DNA from: Caryophanales bacterium
GTDB taxonomy: Bacteria > Bacillota > Bacilli > CAJFEE01
Length of the DNA: 52,039 nucleotides
NCBI GenBank assembly: GCA_029256085.1
Contig: JAQSYP010000012.1
Span: 1 to 52,039 of the forward strand
Direction of reading: 5' to 3'
Positions 48,114 through 52,039 of the stretch are shown here, in pieces. How positions within the stretch are numbered: position 1 is the stretch's first letter; each line of letters starts with the position of its first letter. The position numbers were made by a program, and so were the translations under genes. Below the pieces are notes generated by a model that saw only the letters and a program-made list of their open reading frames with translations, ran no database searches and was not told the origin of the DNA.

Positions 48114-49124
48114 TTATACCTCCAATAATTGAAGTATCATATTTTCAAGTTGCAACTGTATATTTGCATTCATGTTAATTTGATTTTTACAATTTAATAT
48201 TATATTTAAATAGATTATAATTCTTTCACTAGTAAAATTTAAAGCAAATTTTTCTAAACTGTCTATATAATCAATAAAAACAACTCTGCTATTTTCATTG
48301 TTTTTTATATAGAGCAAATCTTTTATCAATATATATAGTAATTCTGTACCCAAAATTATGTTTTCTCTATTTTTCAAATCAAAGGCTTGGGTCCAACCAG
48401 TTTGCAAGTATACTACCGCTTCTTCCCTGCCATTTATGAGCACTTCAAATAATTTTACCACCACTTGCCTTGCTTTAGCAAACGACTCGTCATTACAGTA
48501 CAGTAACGCCTCTTCTATATCGTTAGTTAATTGAACTGCAAGTCTTGCAATAGGCAAATTTATATCGTGTTGGTCTGTCAGAATTTTTATAATAGAGCTA
48601 TCTGATAAAGGTATAAACCCAACTGTCTGACATCTCGATAAAATCGTTGTTAGTATGGAACTTTTCTTCTCAGTTAACAGTATAGCTATTGTTCCTTTAT
48701 GTGGCTCCTCTAGAAATTTCAATAAAGTATTTGCAGCATCTACAGTCATTTTATCTGCTTGATTTATAATATAAACTTTCTTATTCGACTCTACACCAGT
48801 TTTATTAAATTCTGCTTTTAGCTGCTTTATCTGATCCTTTTTTATACTTTGACCATCAGGTTGGATAATATGGAAATCAGGATGATTACCTGTTTCTATT
48901 CTTTTACAGTTTGAGCATTTCTGACACGGGGTGTAATAATCAGATCGATTACTACAAAAATATGTTTTTGCAAATAAAGTTCCCAACTTTAATTTGCCAG
49001 TTCCTTTTCCGCCTTCGAAAAGATATGCATGAGCAATCCTGCCCTTACTTATACTATTAGTTAGTAAAGTTGTAGCATTAGGTTGAATACTATTAAATTG
49101 TTCCCAGTTAAAAAATGCGTCCAT
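48114..49124 (-). CDS. holB: DNA polymerase III delta-prime subunit
   Basis: Clamp-loader subunit, 336 residues. AYLFEGGKGTGKLKLG (about 33-48) is the P-loop region. The zinc knuckle has CSNRSDYYTPCQKCSNCKR with four cysteines (about 58-76). VYIINQADKMTVDAANTLLKFLEEP and LTTILSRCQTV (SRC motif) are typical of delta-prime (both given here in part). The C-terminal collar domain is Ile/Asn-rich. It overlaps nothing and follows yaaR by 11 bases. Confidence 0.94.
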   Translation of the reverse strand: MDAFFNWEQFNSIQPNATTLLTNSISKGRIAHAYLFEGGKGTGKLKLGTLFAKTYFCSNRSDYYTPCQKCSNCKRIETGNHPDFHIIQPDGQSIKKDQIKQLKAEFNKTGVESNKKVYIINQADKMTVDAANTLLKFLEEPHKGTIAILLTEKKSSILTTILSRCQTVGFIPLSDSSIIKILTDQHDINLPIARLAVQLTNDIEEALLYCNDESFAKARQVVVKLFEVLINGREEAVVYLQTGWTQAFDLKNRENIILGTELLYILIKDLLYIKNNENSRVVFIDYIDSLEKFALNFTSERIIIYLNIILNCKNQINMNANIQLQLENMILQLLEV

Positions 49125-49135
49125 ATTTTTCTACC

Positions 49136-49576
49136 TTAAGTGTATATATTTATCAAGAGTCCTTTAATTTCACCAATTTTTTCAAGTATATCTATAGAAT
49201 TCTTATGCTTGTCCAATACTGATTCGGTTAATTCAATAAGCTTCTCATCAATTAGTTCAACAGTACTCAATGTTCTAGAATAACCTTCTAAGCTCCATCC
49301 ACTTGACTGATTTAAATCTAACCCGTATTCAACTGCTTCTTGCATAAATCTTTTTACAAGTGATTTGAACCTGGATAGATCTTTAAAAGTCCGTGACCTT
49401 GAAACTCGAGTTCCTTGTTGCTCTATTTCAGAAATTAATCTAGTCAATTGCCCATGATGCAGCTTTTCTGTATGTTTTTGGATGAAAACACCAAAATTTT
49501 TGGCTGTATTATTTAATTGTTTTATATCCTGTTTGTTAGTTTCAATATTAGTACGTAAATTTTGGTTTATTTTCAA
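49136..49576 (-). CDS. yaaR: YaaR family protein (DUF327)
   Basis: A 146-residue, mostly helical acidic/basic protein (KINQNLRTNIETNKQDIKQL at the start, then VSRSRTFKDLSRFKSLVKRF, then SGWSLEGYSRTLSTVELIDE). This matches the YaaR/DUF327 family, whose molecular role is not established. Placed directly before holB. The usual partner gene yaaQ/darA, normally between tmk and yaaR, is not present; only about 100 bases separate them. Confidence 0.9.
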   Translation of the reverse strand: MKINQNLRTNIETNKQDIKQLNNTAKNFGVFIQKHTEKLHHGQLTRLISEIEQQGTRVSRSRTFKDLSRFKSLVKRFMQEAVEYGLDLNQSSGWSLEGYSRTLSTVELIDEKLIELTESVLDKHKNSIDILEKIGEIKGLLINIYT

Positions 49577-49676
49577 CTAGATCATCTCCAGAATACTCTT
49601 GTCCTTCTTTTATTCTACCAAAAATCTTAAATAAAATCATTGTGCAAATATTAGCTAAATAATGTTAATAGGAGCT

Positions 49677-50303
49677 TTAAAGCAATTCTTTATCAATAAT
49701 AAATCGGCACTGCTCAACTACTTTATCTATACTCATATTTGCATCTATTTTTTTAATTCTATTAGGATATTTATCTAAGAGTAAATTATATCCCTCAACT
49801 ACGCTCTTATGAAAAATTTCAGATTCTAAATCTAACCTGTTTTGTTCTCGTTTATTATCCTTATTTATTCTACTTAACCCGATTTTATAATCTATATCAA
49901 AATATATTGTTAAATTAGGCATACATCCACTAATTGCAAATTCATTAATCTTCAACACGTTATCAATACCTAGACCTCTTGCGTAACCTTGGTATGCTAA
50001 GGAGCTATCTATAAATCGATCACAAATAACTATTTTCCCTTGTTCTAGTGCAGGTATAACTTTCTCAACTAAATGCTGCCTTCTTGCTGCTGCATAGAGT
50101 AATGCCTCAGTCCTACCATCCATTGATGTGTTATTATTACATAAGATAATTTCTCGTATTTGTTCAGAAATTTCTATTCCGCCTGGTTCTCGAGTGAACA
50201 CAACCTGTTTACCTAAACTAATATATAAATCAACTAGTTTTTTAGCAGCTGTTGTCTTGCCCGCACCCTCTGCACCTTCTAGTGTTATAAAAAGACCGTT
50301 CAT
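49677..50303 (-). CDS. tmk: Thymidylate kinase
   Basis: Phosphorylates dTMP to dTDP. The 208-residue P-loop kinase has [20 protein letters not shown] with the Walker A region, FTREPGG (dTMP binding), and [19 protein letters not shown] (DR motif; LID nearby). AGGAG nine bases before this ATG is the ribosome binding site; a TTG directly behind AGGAG is too close. It follows yaaO by five bases. Confidence 0.96.
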   Translation of the reverse strand: MNGLFITLEGAEGAGKTTAAKKLVDLYISLGKQVVFTREPGGIEISEQIREIILCNNNTSMDGRTEALLYAAARRQHLVEKVIPALEQGKIVICDRFIDSSLAYQGYARGLGIDNVLKINEFAISGCMPNLTIYFDIDYKIGLSRINKDNKREQNRLDLESEIFHKSVVEGYNLLLDKYPNRIKKIDANMSIDKVVEQCRFIIDKELL

Positions 50304-50308
50304 AATTA

Positions 50309-51754
50309 TCAACTCCTAATGTTGTGTACTGCAATTTGTCCTTTTTTTAAAAATGAAGCATTTTGAAAATAATAATTATCTTTTATAAATTTCTTTAGTA
50401 AATTTATTTTTGGTTCCGTTAAACGTTCGCCCTTTATTATTATTGGGATGCCTGGAGGATAAGGAACTATGTCTTTTGCACATATCTTATTTTTGGCATC
50501 TGATATATTAATATATACAGTGTTATATTTAGATAACTCCTTATAGGTCATCTCTAGAGACGTAATTTTACTAGTATCTTTAAACAATGTATAGTCGATT
50601 TCGTTCTTCTTTTCTAACTTGAATTCTCTTACACTTTTATATAAGTCATCTATAAAGCATTTTTGGTTTCCTAATACCCCTATTGGATGGATAAGTAGAA
50701 CCCCGCTTTGATCAGCAAGCTCTGTATATATGCCATTTTTCTCAAGTGCCTTCTGAAGTTCGAACCCACTTAGTTTTGTATTACTATTAATTTTAATTTT
50801 TAGTATATCGTGTTCTACATTCGTGTCATCACTATAACAAACATCAAGCTGGGGAATATTAGAAATATCATTTTTCAACTTTTTAATTGATATTTCTACT
50901 TCTTTAAGCATCTCCTGATTATGGCTTTGCAAAAAAGACCTTGCATAATCTAACGATGCCATAATAGGGTAAGATGGGCTACTTGATTGGAGTGCACCTA
51001 GATGGTACTCCAGTTCATCTATTTCATTAAAGTCTTTACTTACGTGTAACCAAGAAGCCATTGTCATTGCTGGAAGAGTCTTATGTGCTGATTGAATAGT
51101 TATATGCGCACCTTGATGTACAACAGATTTTGGGAATGGTCCTCCCAATATATAATGAGCCCCATGTGCCTCATCACAAATTACAATTAATCCCATTTCT
51201 TTTGAATATCTAATAATTTTCTCATAGTTAGATGATAATCCATAATAGTTTGGACTTGTTAATATTAATGCCTTAGCATCTCCGTGATTACTAAGTGCAG
51301 TTTTTATAATCTCAAAATCTATATATGTAGATGTCTCGTAATTACAATCATAAACAGGTTCAATAAAAACCGGTCTAAGTTCCTTTAACCTAATAGCATT
51401 TATTATTGATTTATGGCAATTTCTTTGTACGAGAACCTTATCCCCATAATTACAAACTGAGAAGATTGCTGCTATATTGCCTATTGTTGACCCTCCGACT
51501 AAAAAATAACTTCGGTGTGATCCATATAGGTTACTTAATAAGTTCTGTGCTTCCTCTATACATCCGCTTGGATTATGTAGATCATCTAATCCAGTTAACT
51601 CTGTTTGATCAATTTCCATAACATTCTTGAATGGGCTATCATTATTTATTTTAAATAGGCTACCATTGCTATGTCCTGGTACATGAAACGAATACTTTTC
51701 ATTATTTTTATGCCTCATTAAACTTTCTATTATTGGTGTTTGATGATAGTTCAT
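50309..51754 (-). CDS. yaaO: Orn/Lys/Arg decarboxylase family protein YaaO
   Basis: Fold-type I PLP enzyme, 481 residues, resembling arginine/lysine/ornithine decarboxylases (SpeA-like). N-terminal [12 protein letters not shown] and [47 protein letters not shown] and the PLP lysine in [17 protein letters not shown] are family marks. The C-terminal domain has [15 protein letters not shown]. Substrate is not certain. GAGG seven bases before this ATG decides the start over the ATG four codons upstream. First gene of the yaaO-to-yabA run. Confidence 0.92.
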   Translation of the reverse strand: MNYHQTPIIESLMRHKNNEKYSFHVPGHSNGSLFKINNDSPFKNVMEIDQTELTGLDDLHNPSGCIEEAQNLLSNLYGSHRSYFLVGGSTIGNIAAIFSVCNYGDKVLVQRNCHKSIINAIRLKELRPVFIEPVYDCNYETSTYIDFEIIKTALSNHGDAKALILTSPNYYGLSSNYEKIIRYSKEMGLIVICDEAHGAHYILGGPFPKSVVHQGAHITIQSAHKTLPAMTMASWLHVSKDFNEIDELEYHLGALQSSSPSYPIMASLDYARSFLQSHNQEMLKEVEISIKKLKNDISNIPQLDVCYSDDTNVEHDILKIKINSNTKLSGFELQKALEKNGIYTELADQSGVLLIHPIGVLGNQKCFIDDLYKSVREFKLEKKNEIDYTLFKDTSKITSLEMTYKELSKYNTVYINISDAKNKICAKDIVPYPPGIPIIIKGERLTEPKINLLKKFIKDNYYFQNASFLKKGQIAVHNIRS

Positions 51755-51785
51755 TGGCAACCTCATAAATATGTGTAATATATAA

Positions 51786-51794
51786 ATTATAGCA
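51786..51794 (-). promoter_or_regulatory. Extended -10 promoter of yaaO
   Basis: Minus strand: TGC-TATAAT, an extended -10 with a consensus hexamer; the region 17 bases upstream (ATCAAA) is a poor -35. The -10 lies within an inverted repeat TTATAGCA ... TGCTATAA (51787-51794 and 51813-51820). Confidence 0.6.
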
Positions 51795-51820
51795 GATTAA
51801 GATGCGTTTTGATGCTATAA
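51787..51820. repeat. Inverted repeat overlapping the yaaO promoter
   Basis: Two perfect 8-bp arms, TTATAGCA and TGCTATAA, are separated by 18 bases. One arm coincides with the -10 element and the other falls near the -35 position. This spacing would suit a dimeric repressor, but no regulator is known to me. Confidence 0.5.
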
Positions 51821-51826
51821 AAAAAA

Positions 51827-51850
51827 GACACTATCAATAAAGATAGTGTC
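51827..51850 (-). terminator. Terminator of the rRNA operon
   Basis: A perfect nine-pair stem (GACACTATC / GATAGTGTC) with a 6-nt loop is followed by eight T on the minus strand, directly after 5S rRNA. Confidence 0.95.
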
Positions 51851-51858
51851 CTTTTTGT

Positions 51859-51974
51859 GCCTGGCGGCGTCCTACTCTCACAGGGGGAAACCCCCAACTA
51901 CCATTGGCGCTAAAGAGCTTAACTTCCGTGTTCGGTATGAGAACGGGTGTGACCTCTTTGCCATCACCACCAGA
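51859..51974 (-). rRNA. rrf: 5S ribosomal RNA
   Basis: Minus strand: starts TCTGGTGGTGATGGCAAAGA, contains the universal ACCGAACACGGAAGTTAAGC segment and GTAGTTGGGGG, and ends GGACGCCGCCAGGC. The 5' and 3' ends pair (TCTGGTGG with CCGCCAGG) to form helix I. About 116 nt, the usual Bacillus length; nearly identical to B. subtilis 5S apart from a few substitutions. Confidence 0.98.
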
Positions 51975-52039
51975 CAATATGAAGGAAAATCCTTCAAAAC
52001 TAGATAATGAGCATTCGTAAAGTGTGTTAGATTTTGAAA
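51975..52039 (-). other. 23S-5S internal transcribed spacer (partial)
   Basis: The spacer upstream of 5S holds a small perfect hairpin TGAAGGA-TTT-TCCTTCA (near 51979-51995), next to the 5S 5' end, probably a processing site for RNase M5 or RNase III. No tRNA lies in this part, and 23S is outside the window. Confidence 0.75.

Overview
The window is an AT-rich chromosomal segment from an endospore-forming Firmicute of the Bacillaceae type. Nearly every gene and its order match the Bacillus subtilis stretch from yaaO to lysS. Sporulation genes (spoIIE, spoVT, spoVG, fin, yabG, yabP/yabQ, sspF) and sigma-factor-specific promoters (sigma-H, sigma-F, and an unusual 21-nt-spaced sigma-A promoter at spoIIE) support this. 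I cannot name the species. All genes lie on the minus strand, so they are described below in transcription order, from right to left.

Layout. The right edge holds a 23S-5S spacer, a complete 5S rRNA and the rRNA operon terminator. Then come yaaO-tmk-yaaR-holB-ricT-yabA (decarboxylase, dTMP kinase, replication and RNA-processing control), trmN6-yazA-rsmI-metG (translation), tatD, yabE, rnmV-rsmA (5S and 16S rRNA maturation), yabG, veg, sspF, ispE, purR-ridA, spoVG, glmU-prs, pth, fin, mfd, spoVT, yabM-yabN-rqcP, yabP-yabQ-divIC, yabR, spoIIE, yabS-yabT, tilS-hprT-ftsH, coaX-hslO-yacD, cysK, the p-aminobenzoate/folate operon pabB-pabA-pabC-folP-folB-folK-yazB-dusB, and lysS. At the left edge are the promoter and leader of a second rRNA operon, with the first few bases of its 16S rRNA. 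The window is therefore a core-gene block lying exactly between two co-directional rRNA operons.

Differences from the usual arrangement are concentrated in gaps. yaaQ/darA is missing between tmk and yaaR. abrB is missing between rsmI and metG. ctc is missing between prs and pth. The tRNA pair often found between yabR and spoIIE is missing. The three large intergenic regions (7644-8136, 20180-21203, 31718-32406) are filled with non-coding repeats. One is a long-hairpin GC-rich family (four copies, some with nested perfect palindromes). Another is a 100-bp three-hairpin family (two copies about 91% identical by eye). The third type is what looks like the remains of an IS200/IS605-type element, with an intact palindromic right end and a possible omega-RNA-like region but no transposase or tnpB.

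I found no complete, coding, previously undescribed system. The most interesting signals are the intergenic repeat architectures and the clearly readable sporulation promoters. Many genes use GTG or TTG starts, or begin downstream of the longest possible frame; the ribosome binding site was used to choose the start, and the coordinates reflect that choice.
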